The notes beneath the pieces are model-generated. The model did not search any database and was not told the origin of the DNA. It saw only the letters and a list, made by a program, of their open reading frames with translations. A program made the translations under genes and the position numbers. This document shows positions 36,240 through 46,300 of a DNA stretch of 64,000 bases, one piece after another (within the stretch, counting starts at the first letter, position 1; each line of letters begins with the position of its first letter). The stretch is taken from the NCBI GenBank assembly GCA_029251525.1, contig JAQXDE010000038.1, positions 248,001 through 312,000 on the forward strand. The letters run 5' to 3'. This DNA comes from Saprospiraceae bacterium. GTDB taxonomy: Bacteria > Bacteroidota > Bacteroidia > Chitinophagales > Saprospiraceae.

Positions 36240-36686
36240 TCATAGGATGTCGATAGCGAGTATTTTTTTGATAGCAATTTTTTTCTCACTGTTTGGATCC
36301 TTTTCTTTGGAATCTTGCCAGGTAACTTTTATTTTTTTCCCTTTTACTGATTTCCAATTGCCAATATTGAGTTGGTCTGCACCTTCATAGGCTTGCCAAA
36401 AATAGAAAGAAGCTTCCTTTTCATTTTTATCCTTAATGTGTAATTGATAATAATCTCCATTTTCGATTGATAAAAATGTTCCAATAGTTATCTGTAAATC
36501 TGAATTAGATTTTTTGGATTCCTTTTGAATAGGTGTTTGATTAATTTTTTTCTTAGGTGGAGCTTCTACGATATCTGATAAGTCTGCGTCTTGGGTAGAC
36601 ATTTTATTTGTGGAAGTAGAATTTGTACAATTTGTGAAACAAATTATTGAAATGAAAAGGAGATAAATTAAGTTAATTTTCTTCAT
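36240..36686 (-). CDS. Uncharacterised lipoprotein, 148 residues
   Basis: I start at MKKINLIYLLFISIICFTNC, which puts the lipoprotein Cys at about 20; a second ATG five codons earlier is possible. After a low-complexity linker rich in Ser, Lys and Pro (about 22-60) a small beta-rich domain follows (LQITIGTFLSIENGDYYQLH, EASFYFWQAYEGADQL, GKKIKVTWQDSKE). It resembles OB-like or DUF domains of exported proteins but I cannot name it. It is convergent with the anti-sigma gene and upstream of nothing on its strand. Confidence 0.72.
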   Translation of the reverse strand: MKKINLIYLLFISIICFTNCTNSTSTNKMSTQDADLSDIVEAPPKKKINQTPIQKESKKSNSDLQITIGTFLSIENGDYYQLHIKDKNEKEASFYFWQAYEGADQLNIGNWKSVKGKKIKVTWQDSKEKDPNSEKKIAIKKILAIDIL

Positions 36687-36764
36687 GGTTTTGTTTTTCA
36701 TTTTGAGAGACCAGGAGCAAAATTACAAATCTTTTCGGGAGTTATATTTTTTATTGGAGAAATA

Positions 36765-37235
36765 CTACTCCAAATTTGGCAACTTCATTGAGTGTTTGAT
36801 TTCTTTAATTACAAATGAACTTTTGATTTGCCCAACTCTTGGTAAGCTTGCAATTTTCGTAGCATAAAAATCATGATATTTGTCTAGCTCAGGTGCAATC
36901 ACTTTTAACATGAAATCATTTTCCCCTCCTAACAAATAACACTCGATAATTTCAGGTGTTGCAGCAACTGCTGCAAAAAACTCATCTGCTTGTTCAAACT
37001 TTTCCACCTTCAAAGAGCCTTCTAAAAAAACGATAATTGACGAACTTAATTTCTTTCGATTAAGAACGGTAATATATTTCTCAATCACACCTTCTTTTTC
37101 TAACCGCTTGATTCGTTCGTAAATAGGGGTCTTAGTTATGTTTAATTTTGCTGCAATTTCTTTGATATTAATTTTAGCATCTTCTTGCAGCATTGCTAAA
37201 ATTTGTCTATCGATTGCATCTAAATTTATTTTCAT
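36765..37235 (-). CDS. Lrp/AsnC-family transcriptional regulator
   Basis: I start at MKINLDAIDRQILAMLQEDA, the usual start of the helix-turn-helix domain; the frame is open 11 codons upstream. The 156-residue protein has the N-terminal winged helix (about 1-60, with INIKEIAAKLNITKTPIYER) and a C-terminal RAM ligand-binding domain (about 65-150, with CYLLGGENDFMLKVIAPELD). Lrp-family proteins sense amino acids or related small molecules and form octamers on DNA. It is divergent from ahcY across about 236 bases, so it may regulate itself and the methyl-cycle gene. Confidence 0.93.
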   Translation of the reverse strand: MKINLDAIDRQILAMLQEDAKINIKEIAAKLNITKTPIYERIKRLEKEGVIEKYITVLNRKKLSSSIIVFLEGSLKVEKFEQADEFFAAVAATPEIIECYLLGGENDFMLKVIAPELDKYHDFYATKIASLPRVGQIKSSFVIKEIKHSMKLPNLE

Positions 37236-37359
37236 AGGAAAAATTACTTTTGGAGTTATATAATGCAAAGTAAAAGATGAATATTTCCTTTAAAATTATT
37301 AAAATTTAGGAATAATTTCTTAAAAATGTTTGAATTATGAATTTAATCACTAAAATACT

Positions 37360-37367
37360 TAAATTTG
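37360..37367 (+). promoter_or_regulatory. Possible -7 element of ahcY
   Basis: TAAATTTG fits the Bacteroidota -7 consensus TAnnTTTG and lies about 105 bases before the ahcY start. The nearest upstream TTTG is 27 bases away, longer than the usual 17-23, so the call is tentative. Confidence 0.35.
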
Positions 37368-37471
37368 CGCCCAATTTTAATGCTTTAGCAAGAAGCTAGA
37401 ACATTCAGAGTTTTTAATCGTAAAATTGATAATTCCTATTTTTTCAAAATAACAATTTAAAATTTCTACTC

Positions 37472-38785
37472 ATGGAAACCACAAAGTTAAATTATAAAGT
37501 AAAAGATATTTCCCTAGCAGCTTGGGGGCGAAAAGAAATGAATCTTGCTGAGGCAGAAATGCCAGGTCTAATAGCATTGAGAGAAGAGTTTGGTGCATCT
37601 AAGCCACTAAAGGGAGCTCGTATAGCAGGATGTCTCCACATGACTATTCAGACTGCAGTTTTAATTGAGACTTTAACAGCTTTAGGTGCTGAAGTGACTT
37701 GGTCATCTTGTAATATTTTTTCTACACAGGATCAAGCTGCTGCTGCAATTGCTGAAACTGGAGTGCCAGTATTTGCTTGGAAAGGAATGAGCGAAGAGGA
37801 ATTTGATTGGTGTATCGAGCAAACATTAACTGCATTTGAAGGTGGAAAGCCATTGAATATGATATTGGATGATGGTGGTGATTTGACAAATATGGTTTTG
37901 GATCGTTATCCTGAAATGGTTGACGGAATCGGAGGGATTTCTGAAGAAACTACAACAGGTGTTCATAGATTATATGAACGTCAAATGAATGGTTCTTTGA
38001 AGTTGCCAGCTATTAATATTAATGATTCAGTTACTAAATCCAAGTTTGATAATAAATATGGATGTAAAGAATCTTTAGTGGATGCAATCAGAAGAGCTAC
38101 TGACATAATGATGGCTGGAAAAGTTGCTGTTGTCGCGGGCTATGGAGATGTTGGTAAAGGATCTGCTGCTTCATTAAGAGGTGCAGGTTGCCGGGTGATT
38201 GTAACTGAGATAGATCCTATTTGTGCATTGCAAGCTGCCATGGATGGATTCGCTGTTAAGAAAATGGAAAATGCTTTGGCTGAAGCAAGTATTGTTTGTA
38301 CTGCAACAGGTAACAAAGATATCATTACTGAAAAATACTTCAGAATGATGAATGATAAAACTATTGTTTGTAATATCGGTCACTTCGATAATGAAATCGA
38401 TATGGCTTGGTTGAACGGAGCTTATGGTGATACGAAAGATGTAATTAAGCCACAAGTTGACAAGTACAACGTGGATGGAAAAGATATTTTAGTTTTGGCT
38501 GAAGGTCGACTAGTAAATTTAGGTTGTGCAACTGGTCACCCATCTTTTGTAATGTCTAACTCATTTACTAACCAAGTTTTGGCTCAGTTAGAACTTTGGG
38601 AAAATAAAGAGAATGATAAGTATGGAAACGAAGTTTATATGTTACCTAAACATTTGGATGAAAAAGTAGCTCGATTACACCTAGCTAAAATCGGTGTTGA
38701 GTTAGAAGAGTTATCTAAAGATCAAGCAGATTACATTAGCGTAAAAGTGGAAGGACCTTATAAGCCTGAGTACTACAGATACTAG
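37472..38785 (+). CDS. ahcY: Adenosylhomocysteinase
   Basis: The 437-residue enzyme reversibly hydrolyses S-adenosylhomocysteine to adenosine and homocysteine, removing the inhibitory by-product of methylation and supplying the methionine cycle. It carries the substrate-site motifs [19 protein letters not shown] and [17 protein letters not shown] and the NAD-binding motif [20 protein letters not shown]. The canonical C-terminus [14 protein letters not shown] completes it. Length is normal for bacteria. It is cytoplasmic, tetrameric by family. The divergent Lrp-family gene is the obvious candidate regulator. A hairpin terminator follows the stop. Confidence 0.97.
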   Translation: METTKLNYKVKDISLAAWGRKEMNLAEAEMPGLIALREEFGASKPLKGARIAGCLHMTIQTAVLIETLTALGAEVTWSSCNIFSTQDQAAAAIAETGVPVFAWKGMSEEEFDWCIEQTLTAFEGGKPLNMILDDGGDLTNMVLDRYPEMVDGIGGISEETTTGVHRLYERQMNGSLKLPAININDSVTKSKFDNKYGCKESLVDAIRRATDIMMAGKVAVVAGYGDVGKGSAASLRGAGCRVIVTEIDPICALQAAMDGFAVKKMENALAEASIVCTATGNKDIITEKYFRMMNDKTIVCNIGHFDNEIDMAWLNGAYGDTKDVIKPQVDKYNVDGKDILVLAEGRLVNLGCATGHPSFVMSNSFTNQVLAQLELWENKENDKYGNEVYMLPKHLDEKVARLHLAKIGVELEELSKDQADYISVKVEGPYKPEYYRY

Positions 38786-38861
38786 GAATTCCTATGATAA
38801 ACTACTAAGTGATGAGTCATGAATTTTTTATCTGTGGATAGTTAGTTTATTTAGAAAATAT

Positions 38862-38899
38862 AGGAAGGATGTTCGAAATTAATCGAGCATCCTTCTTTC
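38862..38899 (+). terminator. Terminator after ahcY
   Basis: A 13-14 bp stem (AGGAAGGATGTTCGA, 38862-38876, with TCGAGCATCCTTCT, 38883-38896) contains one mismatch and is followed by TTTCATTT. It ends the ahcY transcript before the hupE-like gene. Confidence 0.6.
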
Positions 38900-38938
38900 A
38901 TTTGATTAGTTTTTCTATTTTGTAAAAAAAAATGAATC

Positions 38939-39562
38939 ATGGAATCAGCTTTTTCAATTTATGCTAAGATTGGCTTTTATCATATTGCAGATATTAATGC
39001 TTATGATCACATTCTTTTCGTAGTTGCGTTGTGCGCAATTTATAAATTGAGTGAATGGAAACGGGTGGCGATTTTAGTAACTGCATTTACTATTGGTCAT
39101 TCTGTAACTTTAGCATTGGCTGGCTTGGATGTTATTACTTTTCCAAAAGATGTAATCGAATTATTAATTCCAGTTACGATTGTTTTAACCTGCTTGTACA
39201 ATATTTTTTCTAGGACCAATCAACCAAGAGCTGGGAAAATGACTCCTAGTAAAATTGCATATCTTACAAGACAAATAATAGTCAATTATTTCTTTGCTTT
39301 CTTTTTCGGATTAATTCACGGGATGGGGTTCTCCAATTATTTGAAAAGCGTATTAGATGCAGATGAAAGTTTAGTATGGTTACTTTTTGCATTTAATGTT
39401 GGATTGGAAATTGGACAATTAATGATTGTCGCCATCATTTTTGTAATTGCATATGTGGCAATGGATATATTGAAAGTAAAGCAAAGAACTTGGAATATAG
39501 TGGTATCGAGTTTGGTTGGATTTATGGCAATTGGTTTGATTTTGCAATTGCTATGTGGGTGA
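38939..39562 (+). CDS. HupE/UreJ-like membrane protein
   Basis: The 207-residue protein has about six membrane segments. It contains the family's histidine pattern: IADINAYDHILFVVALCAIY, TIGHSVTLALAG and FGLIHGMGFSNYLKSVLD. HupE/UreJ proteins are nickel or cobalt permeases or accessory proteins of hydrogenase and urease loci, but in Bacteroidota this short form is common without either enzyme, as here. Metal transport is therefore an inference. The gene follows the ahcY terminator and ends at a bidirectional terminator. Confidence 0.85.
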   Translation: MESAFSIYAKIGFYHIADINAYDHILFVVALCAIYKLSEWKRVAILVTAFTIGHSVTLALAGLDVITFPKDVIELLIPVTIVLTCLYNIFSRTNQPRAGKMTPSKIAYLTRQIIVNYFFAFFFGLIHGMGFSNYLKSVLDADESLVWLLFAFNVGLEIGQLMIVAIIFVIAYVAMDILKVKQRTWNIVVSSLVGFMAIGLILQLLCG

Positions 39563-39583
39563 TTTTTCACCTAGGTAAGCAGA

Positions 39584-39631
39584 GACTTAACCGGTTTTTT
39601 TTATTTGTATTTTAATAAAACCAGTTAAGTC
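39584..39631. terminator. Bidirectional terminator, hupE-like gene and metalloprotease
   Basis: A 15 bp stem (GACTTAACCGGTTTT, 39584-39598, with 39617-39631, one mismatch) has T-rich sequence on both strands inside a long loop. It sits between two convergent genes. Confidence 0.7.
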
Positions 39632-39653
39632 CTTGAGTGTCTGTGGTTGAAAT

Positions 39654-42600
39654 TTATTTAATAATAATTCTTTTAACTAAAAATTCATTCGCCGATTCTA
39701 TTTTTATAAAATAAATTCCTAAAGGAATTGAAGGAGTTTGGATTTCAAAATTGAAAGTACCTCGCTCTAATTTTTTCCCAAAAATCAAGTGTCCATGAAT
39801 ATTGTACACTTTCAAATCTAAGTTTTCCCAAGCTGGTTTTTCAAAAAGAATATTAAAATTACCATTATTTGGATTTGGAAAAATTTTAATTTCCTCATCT
39901 TGTAAGACTTCATAAATATTTACCGTCGCATTAGGGTCAATTTCAATATTGAATTGAGGTGTTCCAAAAAATCCTCCTTCACCATCAATAACGGTAAAAG
40001 TGAAAGAATCAAATTGATTCGCATTTCCGTTGTGGACATAGATAACATTTCCAGCATCCAAAGAACTTTGTCTAAAGGTTTCTCCTACATTAACTTCGTT
40101 TCCAAGAAATAAAATTTGTCCATTTTTAGGAGCAGTAACTAAAGTGTATTCCAATTCTATCGAGGTATTATTGTCATCTTGAACTAAAAGAAATTCATTT
40201 GTAATTTGACGTCCTTGCGAGGGAGGTACTAGCAATAATTCGTTAGTTACTAAATATGGAGAGCTCAAATTTACATCTGCACATAGTTCTAAATGGAACT
40301 GTGAAATTTTTCCACCATTCCCTGCAGTATTGTTGACTATTGTTCTTAAAATCCATTCACCTTCTGCAGGTTCATTATCAAAAGCAGAAAGAGGGTTTTG
40401 TGGTAAAAACTGATTACCGTTGTTAGGAGGACAAATAATTGATTGAGCAGCCTCATCATTTAATCCCAGATTAAAATTTGTTGAGGTCAAACAAATATTT
40501 GAGAATAAAACAACCTCTGTCTCTAAGGGACTGATGAGTGAAACATCTAGGTGATTCATATTGCTATGGTTACCTTTTATTTTAGAAATATTAATATCGC
40601 TTATCGAGCCCCCAGAAGAGACTGTAATTTTGTTCTCTACAGTTGCTTGACCAGTCGATGGGATAGTTTCAGCAGTATTGTTTTCATAAGTTTCACACGC
40701 AAGTACTATGGTGTGAAATGACTTTGTTGTTAAGAATTCTTGTTCTCCACATTCATTGGAGGCACGAACTCTCCAGTAATATGGAGTACTAATTTCTAAT
40801 TGTGTAGAAGGTGAAAAGAAAGTGTCTGTAGTGATAATTTCTTCATGAATTGTGGAAGGATCAAATGTTGGACTCTTAGCAATTTGAATGTAGTATTGAT
40901 CCGCTGCTTGAGCACTATGCCAATTGAACTGTTGCAATTCAGGAATTCCGTTAGCTCCATCTGTCGGAGCTTCCATGATTAAATCAGAGAAATTATTTCC
41001 AATGGTCCTAATAGTAACTGTTCTATAGCTAGTATCTAGTCCAATCGCAATTGCCTGAATCGTCACATTGAAAGCATTTGAAAAGCCATAATTACTCATA
41101 TCCAAACTAAGTGAACTACCTTCTGATGGTAATGCAGGATTTGTACTAAAAGTTGAGATAATTCCAGTTGGAAGAACAGAGGTAATATTATATGTTATTG
41201 CATCATTATATCCCAAGAGTGAATCTGTTACGATGTCAATTGAAGCCACAGAAGGTAAACATATATCTTGAGAGTTAGGAGTTATAAAATAGGAAAACCC
41301 TGGTTGAGAAGCAGGAACTATTGTAAAGTTAGCATTTGAGATATCGAAGAAAATATTATCTGCGGCCTCAACTCTAACTCTTGCTTGATCTGTTAAAACA
41401 TTAGGCACGGAGATAAATGCACTACCATTATTTGGAACGTTATCTGTCAAAAGGTATGGATAGGTGTACCCTCCATCAACGGAGAGTTTGATATTTACTT
41501 TTTGACAATTTACTATATTATTATCTGTATTAGCCACATCCCAGTTTACTTCAAGCCATTGTCCGACCTCCCAAGTCGTTGAAGTATTCGGATTTAAAAC
41601 TTCAAATGGACCAGCAGTTTCTGTAACATCAAAATGTAATTCATCCCAAATGATTCCTCCTGCACCTGCATTATTATCTCGAACGGTAACATTAAAGGTT
41701 AGCCCCCGCTCATAATCTGGTGTATATTCTACGGCTGAAAATAGATTATTATTAATTACATTTTCTATTTTTGGAAAAACTCGTGTTGGTGAAGTTGTCG
41801 GCAAATAAGTTCTAAAGGTTGGAGCATTTCCCATTGGCATCCCTAGGGTGCTTGTTGTACCTGAGTCAAATTGTTCCCAACAATAAGTTAAAATATCTCC
41901 ATCCACATCATTTCCATCTGCTGTCAATTCAAAAGGCGTACTAATAGGAATATTAAAGCCACCTCCAATAATTTCTACTGATGGAGGAGTATTATTTGTA
42001 GTTATAGTTTCTGCACAATCTACTCCACCAGCGTCCATAAAGTCAAAAATATTTTGCAGGCTAACTCCATGGAAGTATGGATCACTACTAAACTGGACAT
42101 TGTTTACTCCACATAAACTTGCATAAGCCATAATTGTAGAACCGCTTCCCGGCTCGAAAGCAGTTCCTGAACTTTCGTTCCCACCACAATTATTAAACGT
42201 GTGGCTAGCACCAAATTGATGACCAATTTCATGAGAAACATAATCAATGTCGAAGAAGTCACCAATCGGGGGAGAAACTCCTGTTGTTCCTCTTGCTTTT
42301 CCATTTGAACATACTACCCCCAAACCAGCTAACCCAGCACCTCCAGTTGCAAAGACATGCCCGATATCATAATTTTCTGAACCGATAATTGTATTGATGG
42401 TGGTTGGGTTTTGATTCAACATTCCACCTGCATTATTATTATTAAATGGATCATTATCTGCATCTAAAAAGACTAATTGATCATTGTCAGCGATCAAGAT
42501 TAATCGAACTGCAAGATCAATTTCATAAACGGTATTGATTCGATTAATGGTAGTTACAATAGCATCTATTACACTTGCGACTGTTCCGCCATGATAAGAA

Positions 42601-43229
42601 GCATACTCTCCAGTTGTACTCACTGCAATCCTGTAGATGCGTAATTCTTCACCTACGGAGGAAGTTGTTCGAGTATTGGCTTGTAGAATATTACCGTCAT
42701 TTGGATGTTTAAATCCACATTCAGGACGAGTATTTTTAGGGAGATATTTATTTTTTTTATAAAAACTAATATAATGATCACCAGCCGGATCAATTAAAAA
42801 TACACCATTGGTAGACCTTATAAATAAGTGAAAGTTATTTGAATTAAAATCCATTCTACCTACTGCGGTAGGATCATCAACACCTTGTAAAGTGAATGTT
42901 TTTATTTCAGGAAATTTTATAGCAAGACCTGCTTCCATAATTGGAGATTTTGCTACTTCAAAATTTTGCATTGTTCCATCAGGCATTGGTAAGTGTAGGA
43001 ATAAAGGATCATTTTTTGCCGCTATCGTAAATTCCATTGGTGCATTTTCCAAATGATTTTTCAATTCTGTAAAATCTAAATTAATCACTCGGAATTCACT
43101 TGGCAAAGGATTAAAGTTTTCTTCATGTAAGTTAGTAATGGAGTTTTTAGGGATATCAGTCCAAGGATTTTGACTTATTAGGTTTAGGTTAGTAAAAAGT
43201 AAAAATAGGAGTAGTAGAATTGTTCGCAT
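39654..43229 (-). CDS. Secreted reprolysin-like metalloprotease with P-domain and T9SS sorting domain
   Basis: I start at MRTILLLLFLLFTNLNLISQ (a signal peptide); eight upstream codons are unlikely. The 1191-residue protein has a propeptide (about 20-185), then an M12B-like catalytic domain (about 190-410). The zinc motif HEIGHQFGASH lies near 332-342, followed by the Met-turn region GSGSTIMAYASLCG. Then come Ig/FN3-like modules (about 420-840), a proprotein-convertase P-like domain (about 843-986), a cadherin-like module (about 990-1100) and a T9SS sorting domain (IKIFPNPNNGNFNILFEKP, GIYFIKIESANEF). It should be exported through the T9SS and degrade extracellular protein. Confidence 0.93.
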   Translation of the reverse strand: MRTILLLLFLLFTNLNLISQNPWTDIPKNSITNLHEENFNPLPSEFRVINLDFTELKNHLENAPMEFTIAAKNDPLFLHLPMPDGTMQNFEVAKSPIMEAGLAIKFPEIKTFTLQGVDDPTAVGRMDFNSNNFHLFIRSTNGVFLIDPAGDHYISFYKKNKYLPKNTRPECGFKHPNDGNILQANTRTTSSVGEELRIYRIAVSTTGEYASYHGGTVASVIDAIVTTINRINTVYEIDLAVRLILIADNDQLVFLDADNDPFNNNNAGGMLNQNPTTINTIIGSENYDIGHVFATGGAGLAGLGVVCSNGKARGTTGVSPPIGDFFDIDYVSHEIGHQFGASHTFNNCGGNESSGTAFEPGSGSTIMAYASLCGVNNVQFSSDPYFHGVSLQNIFDFMDAGGVDCAETITTNNTPPSVEIIGGGFNIPISTPFELTADGNDVDGDILTYCWEQFDSGTTSTLGMPMGNAPTFRTYLPTTSPTRVFPKIENVINNNLFSAVEYTPDYERGLTFNVTVRDNNAGAGGIIWDELHFDVTETAGPFEVLNPNTSTTWEVGQWLEVNWDVANTDNNIVNCQKVNIKLSVDGGYTYPYLLTDNVPNNGSAFISVPNVLTDQARVRVEAADNIFFDISNANFTIVPASQPGFSYFITPNSQDICLPSVASIDIVTDSLLGYNDAITYNITSVLPTGIISTFSTNPALPSEGSSLSLDMSNYGFSNAFNVTIQAIAIGLDTSYRTVTIRTIGNNFSDLIMEAPTDGANGIPELQQFNWHSAQAADQYYIQIAKSPTFDPSTIHEEIITTDTFFSPSTQLEISTPYYWRVRASNECGEQEFLTTKSFHTIVLACETYENNTAETIPSTGQATVENKITVSSGGSISDINISKIKGNHSNMNHLDVSLISPLETEVVLFSNICLTSTNFNLGLNDEAAQSIICPPNNGNQFLPQNPLSAFDNEPAEGEWILRTIVNNTAGNGGKISQFHLELCADVNLSSPYLVTNELLLVPPSQGRQITNEFLLVQDDNNTSIELEYTLVTAPKNGQILFLGNEVNVGETFRQSSLDAGNVIYVHNGNANQFDSFTFTVIDGEGGFFGTPQFNIEIDPNATVNIYEVLQDEEIKIFPNPNNGNFNILFEKPAWENLDLKVYNIHGHLIFGKKLERGTFNFEIQTPSIPLGIYFIKIESANEFLVKRIIIK

Positions 43230-43361
43230 TTTTAATTGTTTTGTTTTATGCAAAGTAGTAAAATATTGCAGGCAAATATTTGATGTGCATTACAAATATA
43301 AAACGAATGAAACAAAAAGGAATAAATTAATTAAAACCATGAAAGACTAAAGACATAAAAA

Positions 43362-46300
43362 TTAAAATGTCGCTCGTACCTGCGCCCGACCTGTATGAAT
43401 AGTATTAGCTAAACCACGTTTTCTACCATCATAGGAAATAACCAAATCAATATTTTGAGCTAACCTTCGTTCAAAAGTTAAATTCCAAAGATAATTTTTT
43501 CCATTTTGTAAACTTTCTAAAATCGCAAATTCTATGGGTGTATTTCGTTCACCGACATAAGCAATATCGATAAAAGATAAATTGAGTAAAAACCGAGATT
43601 TTGCCGTTCGATTATATTTAATTTCAAAACTGAAGTCATGAAACCGGGCAGTTTCTCCAGCACCAACCGGTAACTTATTTTCCTTATCGACAAACTCATA
43701 AGAAAGTTGCATTCTAAAATTTTTAGAAATACGATAAGTGAATTTTGGTGATAAAGACCAACCATCAATCAAATAATCTCGGTTATCAAAAAATTCAGAA
43801 TCATAGGTGCTGGTTTCTTGTTCTAATTTAAATTCAAAATCAAAGCTTTTTTTGATATTCCAAAAGCTTTGAATTGATTGTCTTTCAATCTGTCTATTTT
43901 CAAAACCGGAGGTTAACACAAGTCGATTATTATTATTGATCGCGTTGAGTTGAAAACGAAATTTTGGGTCTCTTTGGTTAAAAAATAAACTATTATTGAT
44001 AATCGAATTGAGTGAAACTAATCCTTCGTTTGGAATTTTGGTTTGAAAAGGGTTCCATTGGGAGACACCAGGGATTTCTCTAGTTTTTCGACTGACCCGA
44101 AGAGTAGAATTCGCAGAGATTCGACTTAGAATATTCTGTAACCCTTTTTTCTGAAACCAAGGATTTTTAAAATAATTTTGATTAATTACCAAACTCTGAT
44201 TAAACTGAATATTATTTGTTCTAATAAAGATATCAGAATATAAAGGAATCCGAATATACATTGTATCCTGTGGGAAAACAGCGACTTCAAATTCATTATT
44301 TTGTTGCTCTCCATCTTCATTATAATCATTCCAAATATACTGACCCAAGTTTGGGTCGTTTATAGGTTCATAAACAAATTCAATTTTTCTTTCTTGACCA
44401 GATCCGATATCATAAGTTGTACTAGATCGCAATAAATTTTTAAATAATCGGATGGAGTAATCTACACGACCTAGGTAAGTCTCTTGTGATTTCTGATCAG
44501 TCAATGTGGAATCTTGGATTTCTAATTGGCGGTAAGTCATATTCCATCCTAATCGAGAATTTTTGGATTGTGCCCAATTTCCATGGATGTTCCATTCTTG
44601 CGCATTGGTGTTTTGGAGGAAATCAGTAACAACAGGGATATAATCTTGGCGTTCAGTATAGTTGATGCTAAAATTAAATTTATCTCTTTTTGGACTTTTT
44701 AAATACACTCGATACAAATCGTAATAAAGACTAGTTCGGTTTAAAGTATCGGAAACAATATCCATACGTTTGTTTTTTTCTTGTTCTCCATGAACGCCAA
44801 AACTCCAATCACCTAGTTTTTTAAAAGTTTTAGAAATATCAATTTTTGGTTTTATATATTCACTCTCTTCTGTTAGGCTCTTTGACTTTAATAAACTTCC
44901 TTGACCTAAAAGGTTAAATCCTTTTTTTGAAAAGCGCAGTTGGGAAAAGTGCTTTGCACCTGTATAAATTGAATCCCTGGTAAAGCCTGAAAATTGATAT
45001 TGAAGACTTATGTGTTTATTTTTTAAAGTTAAACTAGCTGTTCCGATATTTTCAGTTCGTTTTTCAAGAAGTGCATCATTTGAAATATTATTAGTTGTTG
45101 TTAAATTCCAATTTCGAGTAAACTCTGCAGATCGATAAGGATTGAGGGAGTTAAAGTCTTTTTGAACAAACTCGTATTTTAAATCAGTGAGCATTGTCCA
45201 ACCATCATATGGTTTTTGAATCTTTTTTATTGATTTTTTATTTCTTAATCTTTTTTCATTTTTATAATTGGTGAAAAAGGAAATGCCTCGATCATTGCCA
45301 CTATCCAAATTTGAGAATCGATTCAAATCCTTATTACTCATGGCAATCTCTGAAAAAATAGAAGAGGTTTTATTGATTTGATATTCTGCTCCTAGTGTCA
45401 TTAATTGCAATTTTTGAGGAGCCACCAATTTTATTATTGGTTCAAACCTACCTTGTGGTAGACCAGTTAGTGAGTTTGGGGCAACCCATTTGTAGACCCT
45501 TCCATTGATCGCATTTTGAGTATCAATTACATAGTTTCCATTGCCCTGTCCGACTTCCGAGAAACGAGCAACGTAAATTGCAACATCTGCATCAATAGAA
45601 TAAATAACAATAGAGGTATCAGTCAGAATATTATTAACAAGATAGCTCGTGTCAATTTGTGCGTACATAATTCGATCAGGATTAAAGCCGCCTTCCAGAG
45701 TATCGATACCTGTAAAAGGTACTTGTTGAATTTGATCACCTTGTGCTGCGATAAATTGTTTTTGTGTTGTAGAAAGTTCGTCGACCCCAGTAGAATTTTT
45801 TCCATCTTGTTCATTGAAAAAGTTAAAATTTACTCGCCATTTTTTGTAATGATATTCGTTGTTGATTGCAACCATACTTCTCGTATAATTTTGATCAGCA
45901 TATTCGAAATCAATAACGATTCTTGAATCTTTGGTTATTAGCTGACGATTCGTAAATATAACGTCACCTCGATTATAGTCAATCACATAATCGTTTTCCA
46001 ATCCCCTTATCATCAAAGCACCATCAATATATATTTTTTCACTTCCTGACTGGACGATGATAAATCGTTCTCCTTCAGCGCCCTCTAAACGATATGGTCC
46101 TTGGTTTCCTTCTTGTGCAATGATATTGTTACGAGAAAATTTTCCTCGAGCAATTGCTGCACTAAACTTTGAATTTAAGGTTCCTCTTGATAATAGTTGA
46201 GTTTCATTAGAGTAAGTAGCACCTTGCAGCTTTTTATAATAATTCATAAAATAGCTATCTGGACGTTTGAGTTCATAATCTCCTGCTATTAGTTGATTAT

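Noticed and set aside
37269-37471. SAM or SAH riboswitch before ahcY
   Set aside because: I could not find conserved riboswitch core elements or a plausible multi-stem fold in the leader.
45516-45926. 136-codon plus-strand ORF within the large envelope gene
   Set aside because: Antisense to a 1189-codon frame with good coding character; Ile/Asn/Cys-rich shadow.
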